A stretch of 64,000 nucleotides of DNA from Rhodanobacter denitrificans (GTDB taxonomy: Bacteria > Pseudomonadota > Gammaproteobacteria > Xanthomonadales > Rhodanobacteraceae), in the NCBI GenBank assembly GCA_017848855.1, contig JAFIHF010000023.1, positions 27,674-91,673 on the forward strand, read 5' to 3'. Positions 26,092-34,235 of this stretch are shown here, in pieces. Under the pieces are notes generated by a model. It made no database searches. It was given only the letters and a program-made list of their open reading frames with translations, and was not told the DNA's origin. The position numbers and the translations under genes were made by a program. How positions within the stretch are numbered: position 1 is the stretch's first letter; each line of letters starts with the position of its first letter.

Positions 26092-26499
26092 ATGGCCAAC
26101 CGTCATCCACCCATCCCGGTCAGTCTCGACACGAGCACGCACCCGTGGAGCCTCTCTGTCCATCAGCAAGGCAACCCGCACCACTTCGACCCGGACCCCA
26201 ACGTGCAAACCATCACGTGGCAGCTCACCGGCGAGGCGGCCACGGGGTCGTTCAATGCACAGGATGACGCCAAACCGGGCTTCGCCTGGATTCCCCCGGC
26301 ACCGCATCCCGGCATCTTCGACGCCCCTGATCCGAAGACCCACAAACACCAGATGACGATGCGCAATCACCACCACGGCGCCAGCAGCGCGGGCGAGTGG
26401 TTCTACCAGCTGAGCGCCACGATCCACGGCAAGCTCTGCCAAACCCCATACACCCCCACCGCCGGGAGAATCTCGAATCCGTCGATCAAGAACACCTGA
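26092..26499 (+). CDS. Unknown 135-aa protein ending in PSIKNT
   Basis: I recognise no family. There is no signal peptide or membrane helix. The middle alternates short strands and loops (VQTITWQLTGEAATGSF, AGEWFYQLSATIHGKL), which suggests a small beta sandwich. It is rich in His, Pro and Asn (HPWSLSVHQQGNPHHFDPDP, THKHQMTMRNHHHG) and appears less GC-rich than its neighbours. The C-terminus SNPSIKNT matches that of the next small gene. The start ATG has AGGAG and the same GAGTCCGTC-ATG context as the TIR gene 78 bp upstream. This context and the tight spacing argue that it is a real gene of the same unit. Confidence 0.72.
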   Translation: MANRHPPIPVSLDTSTHPWSLSVHQQGNPHHFDPDPNVQTITWQLTGEAATGSFNAQDDAKPGFAWIPPAPHPGIFDAPDPKTHKHQMTMRNHHHGASSAGEWFYQLSATIHGKLCQTPYTPTAGRISNPSIKNT

Positions 26500-26579
26500 T
26501 CCACCCGCCACCGCGTCGGCCACCGCATCCGGGTGGCCGGCCGGGTAGTCACACCACCCCGATCACAGCGGAGAGCGTC

Positions 26580-26744
26580 ATGACCAAGACCGACAGCAAG
26601 ACCCCGAACCCCCAGCCCGTGCCGCCGCCCGTGGACGACGAACTGGCGCAGGCCGGCAACGAACCCGAGCAGGCGCCCGAACTGACCGGGACAGTAACGC
26701 CGAACAGCTCCTCCCGCCCCTCGATCAAGAACACCGTCGCCTAG
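26580..26744 (+). CDS. Unknown 54-aa peptide with internal PSIKNT motif near the C-terminus
   Basis: This is a short acidic, Pro-rich, probably disordered peptide (TPNPQPVPPPVDDELAQAGN, EPEQAPELTG). It ends SSRPSIKNTVA, sharing PSIKNT with the end of the previous protein. At DNA level the shared part is nearly identical (TCGATCAAGAACACC in both), so the motif could be recently duplicated. A GGAGAG ribosome site lies 5 nt before the ATG. It has no cysteines and no recognisable precursor-peptide leader. A hairpin (7-bp stem, 26518-26538) lies in the 80-bp gap before it. Confidence 0.62.
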   Translation: MTKTDSKTPNPQPVPPPVDDELAQAGNEPEQAPELTGTVTPNSSSRPSIKNTVA

Positions 26745-26770
26745 GAAAGACCTGATCGATCCAGCATCTT

Positions 26771-26860
26771 GCTCGTCATTCCTGCGAAAGCAGGAATCCA
26801 GTGCCTTTATGTTCAATGGACTGCAGACACTGGATCCCGGCTTTCGCTGGGATGACGAGC
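26771..26860. repeat. Inverted-repeat element (TCATTCCTGCGAAAGCAGGA type)
   Basis: Imperfect 33-bp terminal inverted repeats (26771-26803 and 26828-26860), each with its own inner palindrome, surround a 24-bp core. Both ends read GCTCGTCATxCC from outside. The type resembles the dispersed CATTCC..GGAATCC repeats found in many proteobacteria. It lies in the 249-bp gap before the SLOG gene and may act as a terminator or attenuator between the small peptide and that gene. Confidence 0.82.
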
Positions 26861-26993
26861 AAAATCAGAGCATCCCTGGAACCCGGGTCCACGCGAAGCC
26901 ATGCTGCGGAGGCCGGCCGCGAACCCCGCAGCGGCGCGGGTTCGCGGGGCCGGGCGCTGCCTGCCGAATACCTGCCACCCACCGGAAGCCGCC

Positions 26994-28688
26994 ATGACGC
27001 CCCTGGTTGTCGGCGTGACCAGCCACCGCAACATCCCTGCGCACGAGGTCGAGCCGATCCGGCAGCGCGTGCGGGAGTTCTTCGCGCAGCTGAAGCGCGA
27101 TTGCCCCGGGCTGCCGCTGGTGCTGATGTCGGCGCTGGCCGAAGGCGGCGACCAACTGGTGGCCGAGGAGGCGCTGGCCGCCGGCGCACGCCTGCTCGCC
27201 CCGCTGCCGTTGCCGCCGGAACAGTACGTGCAGGACTTTGCCGACCCCGCCTCGCGCAGCCGCTTCGACGCCCTGTGCGCCCGCGCCGAAGTCGTGCAGC
27301 TGCCGCAGCATGCGGCACTGCCGCCGCGCGATGCCGACTCGCCGGACGCGGCGCGCGAACGCCAGTACGCACGGGGCGGCGTCTACATCGCCAGCCATTG
27401 CCACATCCTGCTGGCGATCTGGGACGGCAAGCCCTCGCACCGGATCGGCGGCACCGCGCAGATCGTGAAGTACCACCTGAGCGGAACCCTGCCCGGCCAG
27501 CACCATCGGCGCCGCGGCGCGCGCCACGTGCTGGGCGCCGGCGACGAACGCCTGCTCTATCACATCGTCTGCTCGCGCGACGCGCCCGACGGCGCGCCCG
27601 CGGCGGGCCTGCAGCCGCTGCAGACCCGCTGGCGCAGCTCCGACGCGGCCAGCGCGCCCGAGGCCGAGTTCCGCCGCATGTTCGCGCACATGGCCGAGTT
27701 CAACGCCGACTGCACCAAGTACGCCGCGGCCATCGACGCCGCAGCCGGCCCGGGCATCGCCTCGCCGCATGCCGCATCGAGCCGCGCCGCGGCAAACGTC
27801 GACCGCCTGTTCCACGCGGCCGACTGGCTGGCGCTGCACTTCCAGGGGCGCGTGCTGCTGGCGCTGCGCTCCACCTACACGCTGGCCGCGCTGATGGGCA
27901 TCGCCTTCACCTGCTACGCGCACCTGCCGGGGCAGAACTTCCTGATCTACCTGTTCCTGCTGCTGTTCGCGCTCGGCGCGCTGGTGGCCGTGCTCGCCCG
28001 CCGCCGCGACTGGCATCGCAAGTACCTGGACTACCGCGCGCTGGCGGAGGGCCTGCGCATCCAGTCGTACTGGCGGCGCGCCGGCATCGCGACGAGCGAG
28101 GAGCACGAATTCGCCCACGACAACTTCCTGCAGAAGCAGAACGTCGAGCTCGGCTGGATCCGCAACGTGATGCGCGTCTGCGCACTGTACCCGTCCAGCG
28201 GCCCGGCGGAACCCGCGCCGGACGAGCTGGCGCGCGTGATCGCGGAGTGGGTCGGCGAACCGGGCCGGTCGGGGCAGCTCCACTACTACGAACGCAAGAC
28301 GGTCGAGCGCAGCGGCCTGCACCATGTCACCGAAACGATCGGTTCGATCAGCCTGTGGGGCGGCGTGGCGATCAGCGTGTTCCTCGCTCTGTTCGTGTTC
28401 CGCCTGTCGGACGAGGCGAAGACCGTGCTGGTGACCACGATGGCCGTGCTGTCGATCGTCGCCGCGGTGCGCGAAGCCTATGCCTACCGCAAGGCCGACA
28501 AGGAGTTGATCAAGCAGTACCGCTTCATGCAGCGCATCTTCGCCGGCGCGCGCGCGGCGCTGGACCACACCCGCGACCCGGCCGAGCAGCGCGAGATCCT
28601 GCTCGCGCTGGGCGACGCGGCGCTGAGCGAACATGCCGAGTGGACGCTGATGCAGCGCGAGCGGCAGGTGGAGCAGAGCAAGCTTTGA
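26994..28688 (+). CDS. SLOG-like nucleotide-sensor domain fused to a multi-helix membrane (SLATT-like) module
   Basis: This is a 564-aa protein. Residues 1-165 look like a SLOG/LOG-type Rossmann domain: MTPLVVGVTSHRN, then MSALAEGGDQLVAEEALAAG, and YIASHCHILLAIWDGKPSHR with IGGTAQIV. Four predicted helices lie at about 293-309, 315-335, 451-469 and 476-493. After the second helix, RRRDWHRKYLDYRALAEGLRIQ resembles the conserved stretch of SLATT-type effectors. The family model is a sensor that binds a nucleotide signal and opens or perturbs the membrane. The start ATG has GGAAG upstream. Placement 3' of a TIR gene on the same strand suggests that it reads a TIR product; that is inference. Confidence 0.78.
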   Translation: MTPLVVGVTSHRNIPAHEVEPIRQRVREFFAQLKRDCPGLPLVLMSALAEGGDQLVAEEALAAGARLLAPLPLPPEQYVQDFADPASRSRFDALCARAEVVQLPQHAALPPRDADSPDAARERQYARGGVYIASHCHILLAIWDGKPSHRIGGTAQIVKYHLSGTLPGQHHRRRGARHVLGAGDERLLYHIVCSRDAPDGAPAAGLQPLQTRWRSSDAASAPEAEFRRMFAHMAEFNADCTKYAAAIDAAAGPGIASPHAASSRAAANVDRLFHAADWLALHFQGRVLLALRSTYTLAALMGIAFTCYAHLPGQNFLIYLFLLLFALGALVAVLARRRDWHRKYLDYRALAEGLRIQSYWRRAGIATSEEHEFAHDNFLQKQNVELGWIRNVMRVCALYPSSGPAEPAPDELARVIAEWVGEPGRSGQLHYYERKTVERSGLHHVTETIGSISLWGGVAISVFLALFVFRLSDEAKTVLVTTMAVLSIVAAVREAYAYRKADKELIKQYRFMQRIFAGARAALDHTRDPAEQREILLALGDAALSEHAEWTLMQRERQVEQSKL

Positions 28689-28782
28689 TACGAAATCGCG
28701 ATCAATCATCCAGAACGACTGGATCGTCATTCCTGCGAGGCGCTTCTCAACAGCGCCGTCCGGAATATTTCGCAGGTGATCT

Positions 28783-28898
28783 TCTCCCCTCTCCCTCCGG
28801 GAGAGGGGCCGGGGGTGAGGGTTCGGACTTGCCTCACCACTTCGCTCCGCCCGAACCCTCACCCGGCTGCCGCCACCCTCTCCCGGAGGGAGAGGGGC
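28783..28898. repeat. Inverted GAGAGGG-type hairpin element
   Basis: CTCCCTCCGGGAGAGG-type palindromes at both ends (28787-28806 and about 28879-28896) flank a central pair GGTGAGGGTTCGGAC / GAACCCTCACC. Similar DNA lies at 57294-57412. It is in the 278-bp gap between the convergent SLOG and DUF3224 genes and may serve as a two-way terminator. Confidence 0.8.
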
Positions 28899-28966
28899 TC
28901 ACTAGTCAGCGCTTGCGCAAATTCAAGTCGCTCGACTTTGTTGTTCAAGGCGAGAGCTTGCGTTGT

Positions 28967-29353
28967 TCAGGGCAACCGGTAATCGAACGTGTACGAGTGC
29001 CCGCCCTGGGCGTCGATATGGACCGCCAGCGTGCCGCTCAGCCCTGTGAGTTCCTCGCTGCCCGAATCCGGCACCACGCTCACGACGAGCGTGGGCGCGC
29101 CGCGATCCATCGTGCCGGAGTGCTGCAACACGAAGCCCCCGCGCCGGCCGTGCAGCACGCCGGTGACGCGCTCCATCGCCACGTAGCCGGCCGAGCCGTC
29201 CACCGCGCTGCGGAAGGACAGCATCTCGCCAAAGCTGTGCGCGTCGAGGTCGCCGCTGAACTGCTTGGCTATGCTCATGCGGCCCAGCCCGCTGTCGGCG
29301 TGGGCTGGCGGTTGCGGTTCCAGTTTCACCGTGAACGTGCCGCTGGCTTGCAT
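28967..29353 (-). CDS. DUF3224 family protein
   Basis: This 128-aa protein without a signal peptide fits DUF3224, a small beta-barrel family: [14 protein letters not shown] at the start, then [30 protein letters not shown] and [20 protein letters not shown]. The function is unknown. It starts 13 bp after the MBL nuclease gene stop, with AGGAAG upstream, so the two are probably one transcript. Confidence 0.88.
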   Translation of the reverse strand: MQASGTFTVKLEPQPPAHADSGLGRMSIAKQFSGDLDAHSFGEMLSFRSAVDGSAGYVAMERVTGVLHGRRGGFVLQHSGTMDRGAPTLVVSVVPDSGSEELTGLSGTLAVHIDAQGGHSYTFDYRLP

Positions 29354-29366
29354 GGTGGTCGCTTCC

Positions 29367-30743
29367 TCAGACTTCGAGCTGCACGCCCGGCTGCGACAGC
29401 GTGACCTGCGTGCCGAAGCGCTGCCGCAACGCCGCTGCCAGCGCTTCGCGCGCGGGGTTCTCGCCGTGCGCCAGCACCACCGGCGGATGGTTGGGGCTGC
29501 TGCCGTACCAGTCCAGCAGGCCGCGCTGGTCGGCGTGCGCGGAGAGGCCGCCCACGGTGTGGATGCGCGCGCGCACCGGGATCTCCTCGCCGAACAGGCG
29601 CACGCGCGGCACGCCGTTCACCAGCAGCCGCCCCAGCGTGCCGGCCGCCTGGTAGCCCACGAAGATCACGTGGTTGCGCGCGTAGGCGAGGCCGTTCGCG
29701 AGGTGGTGGCGCACGCGCCCGCCGTTGGCCATGCCGGAGCCGGCGATGATGATCGCGCCGCCGTGGACGCGGTTGATCGCCTTGCTGTCGTCCACGCTTT
29801 CGGCCACGCGCAGGTTCGGCAATTCGAACGGCTTGATGCCGCTCTTCCAGACCTGCACCGCCTCGGCGTCGAACAGTTCCTCGTGGCCGTCGTAGATCGC
29901 CATCACCTTCGCCGCCATCGGGCTGTCGAGGAAGATCGTCCACTGCGCGAGGTTCCAGTCCGCGTAGTGCTCGGCGAACCAGTACAGCAGTTCCTGGCTG
30001 CGCCCCACCGCGAACGCGGGGATCACCACGTTGCCGCCGTCGGCGCGCGCCGCGGCGAGGATCTGCCCCAGCTCGGCGACGGTGGCGGCGCGGTCCTTGT
30101 GGTTGCGGTCGCCGTAGGTCGATTCCATCAGGATCAGGTCGGCCTGCGGCGGCGGCGTGGGGTCGCGCAGGATCGGCGTGCCGCGCATGCCCACGTCGCC
30201 GCTGAACAGCAGCGTGCGGCCGTCGGCGCGCAGCTCGACCATCGCCGAGCCGAGGATGTGCCCGGCGTCGTGCAGGCGCACGCTCACGCCCGGCAGGATC
30301 TCGGTGGCGGTTTCGTAGGCGAGCCGGCGCAGGCGCTTCTGCGCGGCGGCGACATCCGCCGCGGCGTACAGCGGCCGCACTTCCGGCTCGCCGGGCTTGC
30401 GCTCGCGGTTCTCGCGCTCGGCGTCGCGCTCGGCCAGCGAGGCGGCGTCGAGCAGCATGATCGGAAACAGCCCGCAGGTGGCCGCCTGCGTCCAGATCGG
30501 CCCCTTGAAGCCGCGCTTGACCAAGAGCGGCACGCGGCCGATGTGGTCGATGTGCGCGTGGCTGAGCACCAGCGCGTCGATCGAGGCCGGATCGAACCCG
30601 AACGGCTCGGCGTTGCGCGCCTCCGCGTCGCGGCTGCCCTGCACCATGCCGCAGTCGAGCAGCACGCGCTTGCCGGCCACTTCGAGCAGATGGCAGGAGC
30701 CGGTGACTTCGCCGCCCGCCGCGCCGTGGAATTCGATCCGCAT
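29367..30743 (-). CDS. MBL-fold/beta-CASP RNA-processing exonuclease family protein
   Basis: This 458-aa metallo-beta-lactamase with beta-CASP insert is of the CPSF73/Int11-like bacterial group. Zinc motifs include SHAHIDHIG (HxHxDH, about residues 61-66), [13 protein letters not shown] and FSGDVGMRG. The beta-CASP part shows [15 protein letters not shown] and [21 protein letters not shown], and the C-terminal [15 protein letters not shown] carries a late histidine. It probably cleaves RNA 3' ends endo- or exonucleolytically in the cytosol. ATG 30743 is chosen because [16 protein letters not shown] is the family start. Confidence 0.92.
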   Translation of the reverse strand: MRIEFHGAAGGEVTGSCHLLEVAGKRVLLDCGMVQGSRDAEARNAEPFGFDPASIDALVLSHAHIDHIGRVPLLVKRGFKGPIWTQAATCGLFPIMLLDAASLAERDAERENRERKPGEPEVRPLYAAADVAAAQKRLRRLAYETATEILPGVSVRLHDAGHILGSAMVELRADGRTLLFSGDVGMRGTPILRDPTPPPQADLILMESTYGDRNHKDRAATVAELGQILAAARADGGNVVIPAFAVGRSQELLYWFAEHYADWNLAQWTIFLDSPMAAKVMAIYDGHEELFDAEAVQVWKSGIKPFELPNLRVAESVDDSKAINRVHGGAIIIAGSGMANGGRVRHHLANGLAYARNHVIFVGYQAAGTLGRLLVNGVPRVRLFGEEIPVRARIHTVGGLSAHADQRGLLDWYGSSPNHPPVVLAHGENPAREALAAALRQRFGTQVTLSQPGVQLEV

Positions 30744-30804
30744 GAGTTCTCTCCGTTGGTTGGAAAGAGCCGCCCGAAGGCGGCTCTCGTACAAGCGGAA
30801 CGGC

Positions 30805-32838
30805 TCAGCCGCCCGCGCCGAGCGCCTGCTGCAGGCCGGGCACGTATTCCTGGCCGTGCGGCACGGTGGCGCTCGATGCCTTCAACGCGCCGCCGATCGG
30901 CTCCACCCGCCCGCCCAGGCATTTGCCCAGGAACTGTTCGGCCACCGCATTGAACGCGATGCCGTTCTCCGGCCGCGCGAAGCCATGGCCTTCGTCGGGG
31001 AACAGCACGTAGGTGACCGGGATGTTCCTGGCCTGCAGCGCCTTCACGATCTGGTCCGACTCGGCCTGGTTCACGCGCGGATCGTTGGCGCCCTGCCCGA
31101 TCAGCAGCGGCCGCTTGATCGCATCGGCCTTGAACAGGGGCGAGCGCTCGTGCAGCAGCTTGCGGCCCTCCTCCGTGGTGGGATCGCCCATGCGCTTGTA
31201 GAACTGCTGCCTGCCAGCTTCCCAGTATGGCGGGATGGTCTTCAGCAGCGTGGCCAGGTTGGACGGACCCACGATGTCGACGCCGCAGGCGAAGGTATCG
31301 GGCGTGAAGGCGAGGCCCGCCAGCGTGGCGTAGCCGCCATACGAGCCGCCCATGATCGCGACCTTGTCGGCCTCGGCGATGCGGTTCTTCACCGCCCACT
31401 GCACGGCATCGATCAGGTCGTCGTGCATCTTGCGGCCCCACTGCAGGTCGCCGGCCGAGATGTACTTCTTGCCGAAACCGGTGGAGCCGCGGTAGTTCAC
31501 CGACAGCACGGCATAGCCGCGGTTGGCCAGCCACTGGTGGTATCCGTTGTAGCCGTAGTAGTCGCGCGCCCACGGTCCGCCGTGGACGAACAGCACCAGC
31601 GGCAACGGTTTGCCGGGACGGCCCGGATGCGCCTGGTCGCTGCCGGCGGGCAAGGTCAGGTACGACACCTCGGTCAGGCCGTCGCGCGTGCGGATCGCTT
31701 CCGGATACATCGGCGAGAGCGTTGCACGCTCCAGCTCCGGCCGGCTGACGAACAAGCGGGTGAGCTTCTTCGCCTTGCGGTCGTACAGGTAGGTGGCGCC
31801 CGGCTTGACCACGGAATCGACCGTCACGGTCCAGAGATCGTCGGCATCGGTACGCGAACTGATGTCGATGTTGCCCTTGAGCTGCTCCTTGAGAAACGCC
31901 AGGTCGCCCTTCACCGCCGGATCCAGCGCCACCCATTCCGGCTTGAGGTACTGCACGGCATAGGCCTGCACCTTGCCGGTGGCCGGATCGACAAGCGTCT
32001 GGTCGATATCGGCCCTGGGGTTCTGCGCCAGCACGGTGGTCTTGCCGCTGGCGACATCCTGCGCGACCAGCGCCGCGGTGTCGCGGCCGCGCGAATCGAG
32101 CCAGTAGAGCGTCTTGCCGTCGACGGTGAACCCGGCCGGCGCCGTGGTCAGCGAATCGTCCAGACCGACGCTGGAGAACGGCTTGGCGTCGACCTTGCCC
32201 TGCTCCACGCGGTAATAGTCCGTGCCGCCGTCGGGGCGGGATTTCGCCGCCAGGCGCAGCTCGAGCTTGTCGTCGGCGGTGAAGCCGGCGTACTCGCCCT
32301 TGTTCTCGAACACCTCGGTGAGCTTGCCGCTCTTCAGATCCAGGCTGTAGACGTCGTGCCAGCGGGGATCGCGGTTGTTCACCCCGATCAGGATGCGGTC
32401 CTTGATGTGCTCGCTGGTGCCGACGAGCTGCACGCGCGTCTTCTGGAACGGCGTCAGCGATTGCGGCTCGCCGCCCTGCACGTCCACCTTGTAGAGCAGG
32501 AAGTTCTCGTCGCCGCCGTGGTCGTTGACGTACAGCACGGAGGACGAGTCCGGCGCCCAGAAATACTCGCGGATCGGGCGCTGCTTTTCGGCGGTGAGCG
32601 CCCTGGCCTTGGCTGGATCGCCGGCAGGCGCCACCCAGACATTGAGCACGCCGTCGCGCGGCGCGATCCATGCCAGCCACTTGCCGTCCGGGCTGAGCAT
32701 GCCGGCGACGCGGCTGGGATTGCCGAACAGCGCGGCGCGTTCGATCAGCGGAGCACTGGGGGCAGCGGCGGTATCCGCCCAGGCGACGGTGGACAGAGCG
32801 GCGGCCGCGATGGCCGCGACGAGCGACAGCTTGCGCAT
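30805..32838 (-). CDS. S9 family prolyl oligopeptidase, exported
   Basis: This 677-aa protein has a signal peptide (KLSLVAAIAAAALSTVAWA). The N-terminal two-thirds form a beta-propeller (repeated strands such as SPDGKWLAWIAPRDGVLNVW). The C-terminal alpha/beta-hydrolase domain has the nucleophile motif GGSYGGYAT, the acid in GQGANDPRVN and the histidine in DEGHGF. It probably degrades short peptides in the periplasm, as in the DPP/acylaminoacyl group. A near-ideal AAGGAGG lies 6 nt before ATG 32838. The 143-bp gap upstream should hold its promoter. Confidence 0.95.
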   Translation of the reverse strand: MRKLSLVAAIAAAALSTVAWADTAAAPSAPLIERAALFGNPSRVAGMLSPDGKWLAWIAPRDGVLNVWVAPAGDPAKARALTAEKQRPIREYFWAPDSSSVLYVNDHGGDENFLLYKVDVQGGEPQSLTPFQKTRVQLVGTSEHIKDRILIGVNNRDPRWHDVYSLDLKSGKLTEVFENKGEYAGFTADDKLELRLAAKSRPDGGTDYYRVEQGKVDAKPFSSVGLDDSLTTAPAGFTVDGKTLYWLDSRGRDTAALVAQDVASGKTTVLAQNPRADIDQTLVDPATGKVQAYAVQYLKPEWVALDPAVKGDLAFLKEQLKGNIDISSRTDADDLWTVTVDSVVKPGATYLYDRKAKKLTRLFVSRPELERATLSPMYPEAIRTRDGLTEVSYLTLPAGSDQAHPGRPGKPLPLVLFVHGGPWARDYYGYNGYHQWLANRGYAVLSVNYRGSTGFGKKYISAGDLQWGRKMHDDLIDAVQWAVKNRIAEADKVAIMGGSYGGYATLAGLAFTPDTFACGVDIVGPSNLATLLKTIPPYWEAGRQQFYKRMGDPTTEEGRKLLHERSPLFKADAIKRPLLIGQGANDPRVNQAESDQIVKALQARNIPVTYVLFPDEGHGFARPENGIAFNAVAEQFLGKCLGGRVEPIGGALKASSATVPHGQEYVPGLQQALGAGG

Positions 32839-32981
32839 ACCTTCCTCCTTGCGTGCGAGCGCGTGGTGCTTGCTTGGTGTGGGGGAAAAGCACTTCGGTA
32901 CCGCATGCGGCCGGACAACCGCGAACCGGTCGAGCAAACCGTCCGGACGGACCGGCCGAGCCGCGAGCACGCAGAGCCTGT

Positions 32982-34193
32982 CTATTTCACGGACTCCCGG
33001 TCCAGCATGCGCTCGCAGATGGCATGGTACAGCGACGGCAGTTTTTCCAGATCCGCCACGTCCACGCATTCGTCCACCTTGTGGATGGTGGCGTTGACCG
33101 GGCCCAGCTCCACCACTTCCGCGCCCAGCGGCGCGATGAAGCGGCCGTCGGAAGTGCCGCCGCCGGTGCTTTGCTCGGGTTCGGTGCCGCACAGCTCGCG
33201 GCACACGGCCACCACCGTCTCGCGCAAGCGGCCGCCCGGCGGGGTGAGGAAAGGTTCGCCGGAGAGGTTCCAGTCCAGCGCGTAGTCCAGCCCGTGCCGC
33301 GCGAGGATCGCCTCGGTACGCGCGCGCAAATCCTCCGCGCGGCTCGCGGTGCAGTAGCGGAAGTTGATCAGCGCGATGAGCTCGCCCGGGATCACGTTGT
33401 TCGCGCCGGTGCCCGCGTTGAGGTTGGAGACCTGGAACGAGGTGGGCGGAAAGTCGCTGTTGCCTTCGTCCCAGCGCTCGGCGGCGAGCTCCGCCAGCGC
33501 GGGCGCGAACGCGTGGATCGGGTTGCGCGCCTTCTCCGGATAGGCCACGTGGCCCTGCACGCCGCGCACGCTGAGCGTGCCGGACAGCGAGCCGCGCCGG
33601 CCCACGCGGATCAGGTCGCCCAGCCGCTGCTTCGCCGACGGCTCGCCCACCACGCACCAGTCGATGCGCTCGCCGCGGGCGCGGAAGTGCTCGGCCAGCT
33701 TGCGCACGCCGTCGAGGTTGGTCGGGCCTTCCTCGTCGCTGGTCAGCAGCAGCGCCACGCGGCCCGGATGATCGGGATGCGCGGCAACGAAACGCTCCAG
33801 CGCCACCGCCATCGCCGCCACCGCGCCCTTCATGTCGGCGGCGCCGCGGCCGTAAAGATGAGGAGTGCAGCCATGGATGGCCGCTTTTTGATTCTCGCGA
33901 TCAGGATGATCGCAAAGGCCACCACCGTCGCGAACGATGGGCTCGAACGGCGGGGTCTGCCAGCGATCTTCGGGGCCGCTGGGCACCACGTCGGTGTGGC
34001 CGAGGAAGGCGAGCGTCGGGCCAGCGTGCCCATGCACCGCCCACAGGTTGTCCACCTCGCCGTAGCGATGCCGCTCGATGCGGAAGCCGATGCGCACCAA
34101 CCGTTCCGCCAGCAGCGCCTGGCAGCCGGCGTCCTCCGGCGTCACCGAGCGGCGGCGGATCAGGTCGATGGCAAGGTCGAGGACGTCGGACAT
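32982..34193 (-). CDS. dapE: Succinyl-diaminopimelate desuccinylase (with unusual insertion)
   Basis: This is an M20 zinc enzyme of the succinylase branch of lysine/DAP synthesis. Motifs are [35 protein letters not shown], and [13 protein letters not shown] near the end. At 403 aa it is longer than the usual ~375-380. The excess lies between FEPIVRDG and LYGRGAAD, where canonical proteins have one residue and this one has [20 protein letters not shown] plus PH. That DNA (about 33858-33920) is palindromic and looks inserted in frame. It follows dapD and the ArsC-like gene, with a VIT gene between. Start ATG 34193 ([12 protein letters not shown]). Confidence 0.95.
   Translation of the reverse strand: MSDVLDLAIDLIRRRSVTPEDAGCQALLAERLVRIGFRIERHRYGEVDNLWAVHGHAGPTLAFLGHTDVVPSGPEDRWQTPPFEPIVRDGGGLCDHPDRENQKAAIHGCTPHLYGRGAADMKGAVAAMAVALERFVAAHPDHPGRVALLLTSDEEGPTNLDGVRKLAEHFRARGERIDWCVVGEPSAKQRLGDLIRVGRRGSLSGTLSVRGVQGHVAYPEKARNPIHAFAPALAELAAERWDEGNSDFPPTSFQVSNLNAGTGANNVIPGELIALINFRYCTASRAEDLRARTEAILARHGLDYALDWNLSGEPFLTPPGGRLRETVVAVCRELCGTEPEQSTGGGTSDGRFIAPLGAEVVELGPVNATIHKVDECVDVADLEKLPSLYHAICERMLDRESVK
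33858..33920. repeat. Palindromic 63-bp in-frame insertion within dapE
   Basis: Relative to the DapE family, 21 codons are inserted just before the metal-site loop LYGRGAAD. The insert contains GCAGCCATGGATGGCC, a run of T, and GCGATCAGGATGATCGC, which are two local palindromes. Codon content (Asn, Gln, Lys, Cys, His) and base composition differ from the flanks. Confidence 0.6.
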
Positions 34194-34235
34194 GCGCGGC
34201 TCACGCAACGGCGGAAAGCCGCAGCATAGCGTTTC

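Noticed and set aside
23800-28688. Calling the accessory block a standard Thoeris system
   Set aside because: No ThsA-type SIR2-SLOG or Macro-TM protein is present, and the TIR here is anchored and carries a TPR tail unlike ThsB. Only the signalling logic is similar, so it is reported as a hypothesis.
28683-28780. A second copy of the dapE palindromic insert
   Set aside because: Only a short ATCGCGATCAATCATCC stretch resembles it. The palindrome with CCATGGATGG is missing.
28967-30743. DUF3224 and the MBL/beta-CASP nuclease as parts of the TIR/SLOG cassette
   Set aside because: They are on the opposite strand, separated by a hairpin-rich repeat, and form their own two-gene unit. Nothing in their sequence points to the cassette.
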